The notes: a model not told the origin generated them from the letters alone. 37,969 bases of DNA from Thermoplasmata archaeon (GCA_021828195.1 JAKASQ010000003.1:87526-125494), one strand, 5' to 3'; shown: positions 22,636 to 31,386, numbered from the stretch's first letter. Program-made: numbers and translations.

Positions 22636-24246
22636 ATGAGCCGCGTCGAACCGTCGCCGAAGGGGCCGGAGGCGACCGAGCGCACGCCCGCGAGCGGGCG
22701 AGAGACCCCTCCGGCGCATCTCGTGCCCGTACCTGAGTGGGGAGAGGCACGGGTGACCTACCGTCCGGCCACCGAGGAATACGAGTACGAGGTGGTCGAA
22801 CCGGTGCTCTCCACGACCGAGGTTGCCACCCTCCGCACCGTACTCGATCGGCTCGTCGACGACCTCCCGACCGGAATCGATCCGCATCCTGATGCCCGAC
22901 GACGGGTCTTCCGCCCCCTGGCTCTCGCCTGCATCCGGTCCGTGGCCCCGGCACTTTCCCCAGAGGCGGGTGCGCGGCTCGCGTACTACCTCGAGCGGGA
23001 CACCTTGGGATACGGACCGATCGACGTGCCCATGAACGATCCCGCCGTGGAGGACATCTCGTGCGATGGCGCCGGGATCCCGATCTACGTGCACCACCGC
23101 ACCCGCGGATCGATCCGCACGACGGTTCGCTTCCCGGCGGCGCTCGAGCTCGACCGCTTCGTCGTCTGGCTCGCCCAGCGCTCGGGGCGGCACCTCTCCG
23201 CCGCCTCTCCCATGCTCGAGGCGGCTCTTCCCGAGGGCGCCCGCCTGTACGCGACCTTGGGCACGTTCGTGACCTCCCGTGGGAGCTCGTTCACGATCCG
23301 CCGATTCCGCGAACGCCCGCTCACCCCGGTCGATCTGATCGGCCTCGGAACCCTTGCGGCGGAGCCGATGGCCTACCTCTGGCTCGCGGTCGAGAGCGGC
23401 CGATCGGGGATGATCTGTGGCGGGACGGCCAGCGGCAAGACGACCACCCTGAACGCGCTCCTGTCATTCGTGCCTCCCGATATGAAGATCGTTTCGATCG
23501 AGGATACGCGCGAGATCAGCCTGCCCCACGAGAACTGGGTCGCGCTCGTCACGCGCTCCGGCGTCGGCCGGACGAACCCCGCCACGGGAAAGTCCCCGGG
23601 GGAGGTCGACATGTTCGACCTGTTGTCGACTGCGCTGCGCCAGCGCCCGCAGTACCTTACGGTCGGCGAAGTACGCGGGCCCGAGGCGTACATCGTCTTC
23701 CAGGCGATGGCCACGGGGAAGACCTGCCTGACCACCTTCCACGCCGAGGACGTGGAGGCGATGGTCCACCGGATGGAGAACCCTCCGATCGCGCTGCCCC
23801 GGGCGCTGTTCAGCGCGCTCGGCTTCGTGGTCCTCCAGCGGCAGATCCAGCTCGGCGAGGACCGCGCCCGGCGGGTGTGCGCGATCACCGAGGTCGTCGG
23901 TCTTGACTCCGACACCGGCGAACTGGTCACGAACGCGGCGTACGTCTGGGATGCGGATGCCGACCGCTTCCACTCGACGGGGCAGTCCTACGTCCTCGAT
24001 CGGATCGCACGCGAGCGCAACCAAGCGCTCGTCGATGTCGAGAGAGAGCTCGCCCGACGTACGGAGCTTCTCGAGCTCTTGGGCGTCCGATCCGACCGCT
24101 CTTGGCCCCAACGGCCGTTCACGTACGCGGAGTTCGGGCAGGCGATCGCCCAGTACTACCGGGACCCGATCGGGGCCCTCGCGCATGCACGCGCCGCGGT
24201 GGAGAGGGTCGACCGGGCCGACCCGACGCTCGGCCCCGCCACGTAG
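22636..24246 (+). CDS. Type II/IV secretion ATPase, second copy (TadA/FlaI-like)
   Basis: A 536-residue paralogue of the first ATPase with all catalytic elements: ALGYGPID-like TLGYGPIDVPMNDPAVEDISCDG in the N-terminal domain, Walker A GGTASGKTTT (about 262-271), KIVSIEDTREISLPHENW, Walker B YLTVGEVRGPEAYIVFQAMATGK and His box TTFHAEDVEAM. Its Walker A is the canonical GKTTT, while the first copy has GKTGT. The N-terminal 100 residues differ strongly from the first copy. It begins one base after the second platform gene's stop and is followed 7 bp on by a DNA methyltransferase. Two ATPases in one archaeal pilus operon recall the bacterial extension/retraction pair PilB/PilT, which is inference. 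Confidence 0.93.
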   Translation: MSRVEPSPKGPEATERTPASGRETPPAHLVPVPEWGEARVTYRPATEEYEYEVVEPVLSTTEVATLRTVLDRLVDDLPTGIDPHPDARRRVFRPLALACIRSVAPALSPEAGARLAYYLERDTLGYGPIDVPMNDPAVEDISCDGAGIPIYVHHRTRGSIRTTVRFPAALELDRFVVWLAQRSGRHLSAASPMLEAALPEGARLYATLGTFVTSRGSSFTIRRFRERPLTPVDLIGLGTLAAEPMAYLWLAVESGRSGMICGGTASGKTTTLNALLSFVPPDMKIVSIEDTREISLPHENWVALVTRSGVGRTNPATGKSPGEVDMFDLLSTALRQRPQYLTVGEVRGPEAYIVFQAMATGKTCLTTFHAEDVEAMVHRMENPPIALPRALFSALGFVVLQRQIQLGEDRARRVCAITEVVGLDSDTGELVTNAAYVWDADADRFHSTGQSYVLDRIARERNQALVDVERELARRTELLELLGVRSDRSWPQRPFTYAEFGQAIAQYYRDPIGALAHARAAVERVDRADPTLGPAT

Positions 24247-24253
24247 GGGCCCC

Positions 24254-25201
24254 ATGGCCGACCCGAAGGGAGACCGACCGTTCGCACGTCTTCCGCTTCC
24301 CCGCCGAGCCGAGATCGTCCTGTGGAACGAGGACTGCCTCGAGGGTCTCGCTCGCCGGCTCGCCCCCGGCTCCGTCGATGTCATCGCGACATCGCCGCCG
24401 TACAACCTCGGGATTCGCTACGGCCGCTATCGCGATCGATTGCCGCGGGCGGAGTACCTCGGCTGGATCCGCGCGTTCGTTCTTCAGGTCGACCGGGTGC
24501 TGTCCAACCGGGGCTCCTTCTTCCTGAACGTCGGCAGCCCTCCGCGCGATCCGTGGTTCGCGTGGGACGTGGCCCGCGAGGTCGGCCAGCGCTTCGCGCT
24601 GCAGAACGTCGTCCACTGGATCAAGTCGATCGCCATCGATCGTCGGTTTACGAGCCGAACGAGCGGGGTCGAGCGCGACCTCGCGCTCGGCCATTACAAA
24701 CCGGTCGGCTCGGAACGCTTCCTGCACAGCGCGCAGGAGTACGTCTTTCACTTCTCTCGGAGCGGAGATGTCCCCCTCGACCGCCTCGCCATCGGGGTCG
24801 CCTATCAGGATCCCAGCAACATCGCGCGGTGGCACCGACCGCGCGAAGCCATGCGCTGCCGCGGGAGCACGTGGTTCCTCCCGTACCCGACTATCCAGCG
24901 ACGCGCGCGGGATCGGCCCCACCCGGCGACGTTCCCGCCGGAGCTGCCAGAGTGGTGCGTTCGCCTCCACGGCGTGCGACGGACTCGACGTTGGATCGAT
25001 CCCTTCGTGGGGATCGGCGCCTCGGCCGTGGCCGCCGCGCGGCTCGGAATCCCGTTCGTGGGCTTCGATATCGATCCGGAGTACCTGGCCGTCGCTCGCG
25101 ACCGGGCCCGTCGAGCGCTCGCGGGTCCCCGTTCGATCGACGATCGCTCCCCGCGTCGCGCCCGCCCCGCCCGGCCGCCTTCGTTGCGTCGGGACGGCTA
25201 A
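24254..25201 (+). CDS. Beta-class DNA amino-methyltransferase in the pilus operon
   Basis: A 315-residue S-adenosylmethionine-dependent DNA methyltransferase. The catalytic motif TSPPYN is at 46-51 and the SAM-binding motif DPFVGIGASAVAAARLGIPFVGFDID comes late (about 249-275). This permuted order defines the beta class, which methylates adenine N6 or cytosine N4. HLxLGHYKPVG-like and FHFSRSGD regions lie between. No restriction endonuclease gene is adjacent, so it looks like an orphan enzyme. It starts 7 bp after the second pilus ATPase with no promoter of its own visible, so it is probably cotranscribed with the pilus genes. Its stop overlaps the convergent 139-residue gene by 4 bp. The C-terminal 25 residues are Arg/Pro-rich. 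Confidence 0.9.
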   Translation: MADPKGDRPFARLPLPRRAEIVLWNEDCLEGLARRLAPGSVDVIATSPPYNLGIRYGRYRDRLPRAEYLGWIRAFVLQVDRVLSNRGSFFLNVGSPPRDPWFAWDVAREVGQRFALQNVVHWIKSIAIDRRFTSRTSGVERDLALGHYKPVGSERFLHSAQEYVFHFSRSGDVPLDRLAIGVAYQDPSNIARWHRPREAMRCRGSTWFLPYPTIQRRARDRPHPATFPPELPEWCVRLHGVRRTRRWIDPFVGIGASAVAAARLGIPFVGFDIDPEYLAVARDRARRALAGPRSIDDRSPRRARPARPPSLRRDG

Positions 25202-25617
25202 CGATCCTGGTCGTTCGGAGGTGCGGACCACTCCCGCATCGGGGTCCGCTTGACTCCCGCCGCCCTCGCGAAGACGTCCTGCGTCCCTTCCTTGGCCCGG
25301 TGCGCGGTCTTGACCACCGTCGAGGCGGTGGTGTCCGCTACCTGCTTCGCGCCCGTGCCGATTCGCTGCCCGACGTGGGAGACCTGGCCCGGGATGCGGG
25401 AGGCTCCCTCGTCGATCGACTGTCCGAACTTGGTGAGGTCGCGCTTGAAATCGCCGCCGGCGCGCTCGGCCCCCATGCCGGTGCGCTGGCTCAGTTCGCC
25501 GATCCGTCGATCGAGATGCTGGATCTCGACCGAGATGTCCTGGCCCAGGCCGCGAATCGCCTTCTTGATGTCGGTGAGGTGCTCGCGCAACTGGGATTGC
25601 TCGGAAGAGTCGGACAT
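25198..25617 (-). CDS. Small helical hypothetical protein
   Basis: A 139-residue protein I do not recognise. It has no signal or membrane segment. Residues about 5-60 have heptad-like helix patterns (LREHLTDIKKAIRGLGQDI, EIQHLDRRIGELSQR), and the middle has repeated Gly-spaced helices of amphipathic character (QVSHVGQRIGTGAKQVADTTAS). The overall look is of late-embryogenesis-abundant-like or apolipoprotein-like amphipathic proteins. The start is ATG at 25617, preceded by AGGGACG. A CTTTATC element at about 25652-25660 may be its promoter. It overlaps the methyltransferase stop tail-to-tail by 4 bp. Confidence 0.6.
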   Translation of the reverse strand: MSDSSEQSQLREHLTDIKKAIRGLGQDISVEIQHLDRRIGELSQRTGMGAERAGGDFKRDLTKFGQSIDEGASRIPGQVSHVGQRIGTGAKQVADTTASTVVKTAHRAKEGTQDVFARAAGVKRTPMREWSAPPNDQDR

Positions 25618-25766
25618 CGTCCCTGCCCTCGAGAAGTAGGTCCGTCTCGGAAGATAAAGATTGACGGCGGGAGGAAACGCGGAGCCCTCACCCCGGAGGG
25701 AAGCGGGGGATCCAGGAATGCCACCCCCGTGCCTCGTCCACAGGTACGGGCGCCTGGGGGCGTGGG

Positions 25767-27644
25767 CTACCCACCCATCCTTCGGTCGGCGCGGCGGCGG
25801 CGGCCCGCGCCGGGAGACGGCGACGTGCGGGGAGGCGAGACGGTGGGTGCGGCCATGGCCACCCGCCGGACGGTCTCGGTCCCGCGCGTCCAGCGGATCA
25901 GGAGCTCGACCCCCAGGCGCTGCGGGTCCGTGACGATCAGTTCCCCGTTCAGGGTGCGCGTAATCGCGCGGGCCGCGGCCTCGTACTCGGGGTGGTCGGA
26001 CTTCAATAGGATCATCGAGAATCGCAGCGGAGCGAGCGAGCCCAGCTCCCGGGCTCGCGCGAGCGCCTGATCCATGGCGAGGTCGAGTCGGCCGCTGTGG
26101 ACGGCCCCGAGCGCGTCCGTGTAGGCTTCCGGGAGCCCGTCGGTGATAAAGTAGACCTCGCGCCGGCTCGCGCGCGAGTTGGCGAGGAGACGGTAGGCGG
26201 TCCCCAAGCCTTCGGCCGTGTTCGTGAACGCACCGGGCTTGCACTCCCACAGCTCGACCAGATCGAGAACCTTGACCTCGTTCTCGAAGGCGAGGACATC
26301 GATCGTGGCCGCCGGATACTTGCGGCGGACCGCCACGTAGAGCGCGAGGAGAGCCTTCTTCGCCGCCTCGAGCTTTCCGCCCTCTGCCATGCTGCCCGAA
26401 CGATCGAAGGCGAGGACGACGTGGACGCTTTCCCCCGTGGCCTCGCGGTAGACGTAGCTCGTGCTCTCGTCAATGTGTCTCTGCCCGGCGAGACGCGCCG
26501 CGAGCAGCGAGCTCGATACGTCTAGGTGCGCGACCTCAACCGACTGGCGAAGTCGAGCCTTCTCGTAGACTCCGGTCGGGGCGCCCCCCTGCAGGGCGAA
26601 CCGCACGTCCGTGGGGGCCGTACGTCGCTCCTCCTCGAGCAAGAGGCGCGCGAACCGCTCGATCAGCCCGTACGTCACGACGAGCTCGCCGCCGTGTTCG
26701 GTCACGAACCCCCGTTCGCGCAGCTCCCGATCGACCCGCCGCTCCTCGGCCTCCCGGACCTTGCGGCTGACCTCGCTATCGGCCCGCTTCATGGCCTCTC
26801 GGCGCTCCTCCTCGAGCCGGCGGCGCTGAGATTCGGCGTCGCGACGCTTCGCTTCCACGATCCGCTCGAGGTCCCGTTCCTGCTGCTGAAGGCGCCCGGC
26901 GACACGCTCTCCGAGATCGTGGGCCTCCTTCGGGCTCAACTGGGAGATCGCTTCGGCGAACTCCGACGGTCCGAGCGTCCTCCCGTCTGGAGAGAGCCGC
27001 GCGATGGGGATCCGGCGTCCTTCTCTCATGGAGATCGCCTTCGTACGGCGGCCGAACAGACGTCCGAAGAGCGCGACGAACCACGCCCGGATCCGCGCCC
27101 AGATCGACGGTCGCGGAGGAGGCTGATTCCACGGAGCGTCGGGAACGAGGAGCGCCGCCGTCACGTCGGGGAGGAACTCCGGTAAGGTGAACGTCGAGGG
27201 GCCCGCCCGCGCCGCGCGCAGCCGCTCCTCGAGAGCGGCGATCTCTCGGTCGATCTCCTCCTGCGATCGATGTTCGGCCAGCTGGAGCTCCTCCAGGCGG
27301 CGGTCGTACTGGTCGGAGACCCGGTGAGCCTGACGCTCCGCCTGGCGGCGCAGGCGCTCTCGCAGGCGTGCGAGCCGCCGGGCTAGCTCCCCCTCGCGAT
27401 CCGCAGAGCGTCGCAGGAGGTCGTGCGCGCCGGCTACTCCATGCTCCGCGAGCGCGCGGGCGAGGGCGTCCGAGTCGATCGCGTCGAGGAGGTCGTCCGA
27501 GGTGACGTCGTCGACGAACCGTTCGCAGTCGGGAAGTTCGACCGCTTCACTGGAGGGGGGCGTCGTCGTCGTCGGCCTCCTCCTTGCAGGAGAAGAGGGA
27601 GTAGCGGTCGAGCAGCCGAAACTCCGCGATGGCCGCCTCGACAT
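25767..27644 (-). CDS. VWA-domain protein, partner of the AAA+ ATPase
   Basis: Up to 625 residues. The N-terminal 360 residues are largely charged helices and coiled coil (REGELARRLARLRERLRRQ, then RLQQQERDLERIVEAKRRD and a long Glu/Arg stretch), with a short basic amphipathic patch in between (IWARIRAWFVALFGRLFGRR). The von Willebrand A domain (about 395-590) has the MIDAS metal site: DRSGSM, then the Thr of NTAEGLG and ITDGLPE. This is the layout of the VWA half of MoxR/VWA and chelatase-like pairs, where it recruits targets for the ATPase. The only standard start codon is ATG at 27644, inside the ATPase gene (98-bp overlap); no ATG, GTG or TTG follows until deep in the domain. The C-terminal 25 residues are basic and low in complexity. 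Confidence 0.82.
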   Translation of the reverse strand: MSRRPSRSFGCSTATPSSPARRRPTTTTPPSSEAVELPDCERFVDDVTSDDLLDAIDSDALARALAEHGVAGAHDLLRRSADREGELARRLARLRERLRRQAERQAHRVSDQYDRRLEELQLAEHRSQEEIDREIAALEERLRAARAGPSTFTLPEFLPDVTAALLVPDAPWNQPPPRPSIWARIRAWFVALFGRLFGRRTKAISMREGRRIPIARLSPDGRTLGPSEFAEAISQLSPKEAHDLGERVAGRLQQQERDLERIVEAKRRDAESQRRRLEEERREAMKRADSEVSRKVREAEERRVDRELRERGFVTEHGGELVVTYGLIERFARLLLEEERRTAPTDVRFALQGGAPTGVYEKARLRQSVEVAHLDVSSSLLAARLAGQRHIDESTSYVYREATGESVHVVLAFDRSGSMAEGGKLEAAKKALLALYVAVRRKYPAATIDVLAFENEVKVLDLVELWECKPGAFTNTAEGLGTAYRLLANSRASRREVYFITDGLPEAYTDALGAVHSGRLDLAMDQALARARELGSLAPLRFSMILLKSDHPEYEAAARAITRTLNGELIVTDPQRLGVELLIRWTRGTETVRRVAMAAPTVSPPRTSPSPGAGRRRRADRRMGG

Positions 27645-29100
27645 TTCCCGGTGGAACGGCCGCTCCTTCGCGATCCGCGACGTACTCGAGGAAGCGGTGG
27701 AACCGAGGGAAGGTTCCTACCGTGCCGGCGAGCTGGGACTGGAGTTCCGCATCGCCCCTGAGCCGGCGTCCTTCCGCGACCACGGCCTCCCCCTCGGGGG
27801 TGCTCTCCTTCAGGACGCCGCGGTAGAACCGGCACCAGTAGATCCCCGCACTGCGCTTGATTGCGGGATCGAGGTACTGATCGATGAACTCGGTGATGCG
27901 ACGCACGTTCTGTTGGAACGATTCTCCGCTGCGGGCGCGGATCCGTCCACGCATCGCGTGGAGGAGGCCGGCCTTGAGATCCTCCGGCTCGGGGATCGAC
28001 CGGCCGTTCAACGTGGCGATCGCCGACGTCCGTGCACCGACGTCGATGAGCGTCCGGTTCGATCCGACCTCGCCGATATCTGGGTTGTCGTCGCTCGACC
28101 GCAGCCGCCAGGATTCGATGACTCGGATGCCGGCGTCGACGAGGATCTCGGGTACATAGGTCTTGAGCGCCTCGGATCGCCCGATGGCGACGATCCGGCG
28201 GTTGTCGGCATGGTGGGGGTTGTAGCCGACGTGCAGGCTCGTCAAGCGATCGGAGAGCGGGTCGTTGATGTTGTCGAGGTCGGAGAGGTTGGAGGTCGCG
28301 ACCGCGATGAACGCCGCGGGGAAGGTCTCCCGCGACTTGGAGGGGGTGACCGTGCCCTCTTGGAGCGCTTGCAGGAGCACGTTCTGCGTACCGAGGGGAA
28401 GCTTGCCGATCTCGTCGACGAGCAGGATTCCGCGATTCGCCTGGAGGAGCTTGCCCGGCTCCATGACGAGCGGGCTCATGGGGTCCCCGATCTCCTCGAG
28501 TTTGCGCAGGTTCACGTTGCCCGTCAGATGGTCCGGGAACACCTCCGAACTCCCCTGAAGCCGCGCGAAACCGAACCCTTCCCGTAGGTGCCCGTACACG
28601 GCCGGGACCTTGGCCGCGTCAATCGACGAAGGATCGAACAGACCCGGGTCTCCGGACGGAGAGAAACGGCGCACGCAGATTGGGCACGGAGGGAACCGGA
28701 GCGCGGTGGCGGCGTCGACGAGGCTCAGCGGATGATCGAGCACGGGGCATCCCTCGACGATCCATGCCTCCTTCGGGAACAGCTCCCAGACATCGCGCGC
28801 GAGGCTCGTTTTGCCCGCGCCCGACGGCCCAAAGAAGAGCACGTGGGCGCCCGAGACGAGGGCCGTGACCAGCTCGTCGTAGGTCGACGCGGGGAGCACG
28901 GTGTGCGGGAAGAGGGGCGCCAGCGCGGTAGTGCGATCGTCGCCGTTCGCTTCCGAGGCGCGCAGCCGTTCCAGGATCCGGGCTCGGAGGCGCTCGCCGG
29001 GGCTCTGGACCGCTACGCGGGAGGCGCGCAGCTCCGCCGCAGTGCTCCGGGCTCCTACGCGGGTAGCGACGCCGGCCCCGTCGGGTGGAGAACCTGACAC
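27547..29100 (-). CDS. AAA+ ATPase of MoxR/chelatase/PrkA-like type
   Basis: A 517-residue AAA+ protein. Walker A is FFGPSGAGKTSLA (about 90-102) and Walker B is GILLVDEIGKLP, followed by LLQALQEGTVT and the sensor stretch FIAVATSNLSDLDNINDPLSDRL. Between Walker A and B is an insertion with CPVLDHPLSL and PPCPICVRR, giving three or four Cys that could bind zinc. That insertion and ANRGILLVDE resemble the AAA domain of PrkA-type kinases as well as magnesium-chelatase I subunits. It starts with GTG at 29100; a TATA element at 29121-29130 lies 26 nt upstream, so the transcript is probably leaderless. Its last 98 bp overlap the VWA gene, so the two are surely coupled and likely form a metal-dependent remodelling complex. 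Confidence 0.85.
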   Translation of the reverse strand: MSGSPPDGAGVATRVGARSTAAELRASRVAVQSPGERLRARILERLRASEANGDDRTTALAPLFPHTVLPASTYDELVTALVSGAHVLFFGPSGAGKTSLARDVWELFPKEAWIVEGCPVLDHPLSLVDAATALRFPPCPICVRRFSPSGDPGLFDPSSIDAAKVPAVYGHLREGFGFARLQGSSEVFPDHLTGNVNLRKLEEIGDPMSPLVMEPGKLLQANRGILLVDEIGKLPLGTQNVLLQALQEGTVTPSKSRETFPAAFIAVATSNLSDLDNINDPLSDRLTSLHVGYNPHHADNRRIVAIGRSEALKTYVPEILVDAGIRVIESWRLRSSDDNPDIGEVGSNRTLIDVGARTSAIATLNGRSIPEPEDLKAGLLHAMRGRIRARSGESFQQNVRRITEFIDQYLDPAIKRSAGIYWCRFYRGVLKESTPEGEAVVAEGRRLRGDAELQSQLAGTVGTFPRFHRFLEYVADREGAAVPPGNVEAAIAEFRLLDRYSLFSCKEEADDDDAPLQ

Positions 29101-29120
29101 GAAGTTGCGGAGTTGGGGTT

Positions 29121-29130
29121 GAAATATGTA
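29121..29130 (-). promoter_or_regulatory. TATA element of the AAA+/VWA operon
   Basis: The minus strand reads TACATATTTC, centred about 26 nt upstream of the GTG at 29100. The unit is thus transcribed separately from the MFS gene upstream. Confidence 0.55.
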
Positions 29131-29169
29131 CTTTCGCCTGCCGCTCCGAGCGCACTACGGCTCCGTCGT

Positions 29170-30414
29170 TCAGTAGCGCAGGGCCCGGACCCGAGGCATC
29201 CAAAGTCCCACGAGCCCGGCCGCGAGGAACCCGGCGGCGATCAGGATCCCGACCATCCAGGGATTGCCGCTCCCGGCCGCGTCGCCGATCACCAACGCTC
29301 CGATCGAGGCGGCGATTCCTGGAAACAGGTACATGTTCGAGACGACGCGGCCGAGCCGGCCCTTCGGGACCGCGGCTCGCAGGAAGGCGTACTTTGCATT
29401 GAGATAGGCCGTGGTGGCGAACCCGATCGCGAGCCACGCGATCCCCCCCAACGCCACGACCGGCGGCAGGTTCACGGTGACGACGAACAGCGCGGCCGCG
29501 GCGAACAGCGAACCGATCAGTACCCCACCGATCCGTCCGCGTGGGTTGAGCCGCCCCAGCACGAGACCCGCGGCGACTCCCCCGACTACCTCGGCCGTGA
29601 ACAGGACGGCGTAGCCCGTCGAGGCCGATGCGGCGTACGTCACGCTGGCGAGCAGCGTGATGAGGATCGCCGGCGCCGACGTGAAGAATCCGACGATCGA
29701 GTCCATCGTCACCAGCTGGAGGAGGGGTCGGTCCGGTCCGGCGAAGATCTCGTGCCACCCGTCGCGGAAGCTCTCCCCGAAGCTCTCGCCCTCCGGGCCC
29801 TGGCCGGGGATGTGCAGCGGGATCGCGAGGAACGCTCCGACCGCGAGCAGGCCGGCGTACAGGTACATCCCACCCTGGGGCCCCACCACGAGGATCAGGG
29901 CCCCACCGACGGCGAACCCTGCGATGCTGTTCGCTCCCCCGACCGCCTCCGCCACTCCTTGGGCCGCGAACTGCTCCTCCGGACGCAGGAGCACGCCGGG
30001 AGCGGCGTTCGCCGCCGCCCAGGGCAAGTCCCAAAGGATCGATATCAGCGCCACGAGCGCGAGGAGCAGACCGACGGAGAGGACTCCCTCGTGGAACCCG
30101 ATCCCGATGCCCGCCGCGGCCGCGGCCTGGATCGGGTAGCATACGAGGAAGATCGTGCGCATGTTGCGGGCGCGGTCGACCAGCGGTGCGAGCAGGAAGG
30201 TCGCGGTGTACGCGACGTACTCGATGAAGAGCGTCGCCCCAACGACCAACAGGCTGCCCGAAACGGAATAGGCGAGCCAAACAATCGAGATCGCGTAGAC
30301 GGAGTAGCCCACAGCGGAGGAGTTGGCCGATGCGAGGAAGACGAGGTACTGCCGGTTCTTGAGCACCGTACGGAAGCCGGCAGGTGGGGCCGGTGCTTTG
30401 CGGGTTCCTACCAT
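29170..30414 (-). CDS. Major facilitator superfamily transporter
   Basis: A 414-residue membrane protein with about twelve hydrophobic segments in two halves separated by a hydrophilic loop (about 200-225). The first half starts with LVFLASANSSAVGYSVYAISIVWL. APLVDRARNMRTIFL between helices 2 and 3 is the degenerate MFS loop motif (Asp-Arg-x-x-x-Arg type), and NPRGRIGGVLIG is its second-half counterpart. It resembles drug or metabolite exporters of the MFS_1/MFS_3 type, but the substrate is unknown. Upstream, at 30504-30521, lies TTTCACAAGTGTCACAAA, with a repeated TCACAA and an inner CAC-AA-GTG inverted repeat; this could be a regulator site. Confidence 0.85.
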   Translation of the reverse strand: MVGTRKAPAPPAGFRTVLKNRQYLVFLASANSSAVGYSVYAISIVWLAYSVSGSLLVVGATLFIEYVAYTATFLLAPLVDRARNMRTIFLVCYPIQAAAAAGIGIGFHEGVLSVGLLLALVALISILWDLPWAAANAAPGVLLRPEEQFAAQGVAEAVGGANSIAGFAVGGALILVVGPQGGMYLYAGLLAVGAFLAIPLHIPGQGPEGESFGESFRDGWHEIFAGPDRPLLQLVTMDSIVGFFTSAPAILITLLASVTYAASASTGYAVLFTAEVVGGVAAGLVLGRLNPRGRIGGVLIGSLFAAAALFVVTVNLPPVVALGGIAWLAIGFATTAYLNAKYAFLRAAVPKGRLGRVVSNMYLFPGIAASIGALVIGDAAGSGNPWMVGILIAAGFLAAGLVGLWMPRVRALRY

Positions 30415-30595
30415 GTTCCGACCTCGGGACCCTCGGCGAGCTGGGCGCGCGGGGGTCGCGGTCGCCCGGGGTCGGCAGGAGCTGCCGGACCATTATTCCG
30501 AGCTTTCACAAGTGTCACAAACCGAGCGTCACGCCGTCGATCGGGGGCTCGCCGCCGTTTTCTCGCCGAGAACGGAGCTCATCGGTCTCGACATG

Positions 30596-30605
30596 GTTAA
30601 GTAGG
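30596..30605 (+). promoter_or_regulatory. TATA-like element of rps3ae
   Basis: GTTAAGTAGG, centred about 32 nt before the ATG at 30632. It shares the TAAGTAGG core with the element before rpoK. Confidence 0.5.
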
Positions 30606-30631
30606 GTACCCCGCTCGCCGCCCCGCGACCT

Positions 30632-31342
30632 ATGGCGGAAAAGGAAGCCCCGCGGAAAGCCACCCTGGCCCGTACGGTCAAGGACAAGTGGCGCTCCAAG
30701 CAGTGGTTCAAGGTCCGGGCCCCCGGCCTCTTCCAGCACGCCGAGCTCGGAGAGACGACCGCGACCGAGCCGGAGCAGATCATCGGGCGCACGCTCGAGA
30801 CGACGCTCGAGGAACTGACCGGAGGCGCCGACGTCGCGAAGGCCCACGTCAAACTTCGGTTCCAGATCGAGCGGATCGGGAGCGACGGAGTGGCCGAAAC
30901 GAAGTTCATCGGCCATGCGCTCACCTCCGACTACGTGCGACGCCTCGCGCGACGCAAGCGCTCCAAGATCGAGCTCTCGGTCGACGTGACGACCCGCGAC
31001 GGGGTCCAGTTCATTCTCAAGCCCGTGGCCGTCGGCGAGGAGCGCCTGCAAACACGCCTGCGCGCCGAACTGCGGCACAAGATGCGTTCGATCCTCATCG
31101 AAGAGGCCAAGCTCCGATCCGGAGCCGAGTTCGTTCGCGAGATCCTCGGAGGAGACCTCGTCAAGCTCCTCGCGCACGGGATGAAGTCCCTCTACCCTCT
31201 CAAGAAGATCGAGATCCGCGCCTCGGTGGTCCTCGGAACGATCGCCGACGAGGCTCCGACTCCGGAGGCCGCGGCGAGCGCGATCTCATCGGCGACGCCG
31301 GAGCCCGTCGTGGCCGCGGGCGAAGCCCCGCCCGAAGCTTAG
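30632..31342 (+). CDS. rps3ae: Ribosomal protein eS1 (S3ae)
   Basis: A 236-residue small-subunit protein found in archaea and eukaryotes, sitting near the mRNA exit of the 30S subunit. Matching stretches are KDKWRSKQWFKVRAP, LGETTATEPEQIIGRTLETTLEELTGG, HVKLRFQIERI, DYVRRLARRKRSKIE and FVREILGGDLVKLLAHGMKSLYPLKKIEIRA. The last 30 residues are an Ala/Pro/Glu-rich tail not needed for the fold. It is preceded by a TATA-like element and stands as its own unit, followed 44 bp later by tRNA-Met. It marks the end of the core chromosome before the integrated element. Confidence 0.96.
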   Translation: MAEKEAPRKATLARTVKDKWRSKQWFKVRAPGLFQHAELGETTATEPEQIIGRTLETTLEELTGGADVAKAHVKLRFQIERIGSDGVAETKFIGHALTSDYVRRLARRKRSKIELSVDVTTRDGVQFILKPVAVGEERLQTRLRAELRHKMRSILIEEAKLRSGAEFVREILGGDLVKLLAHGMKSLYPLKKIEIRASVVLGTIADEAPTPEAAASAISSATPEPVVAAGEAPPEA

Positions 31343-31386
31343 AAGGCGGCCGTGCGATGGACCGCCCGTCCTCGCCCATGACCCTT

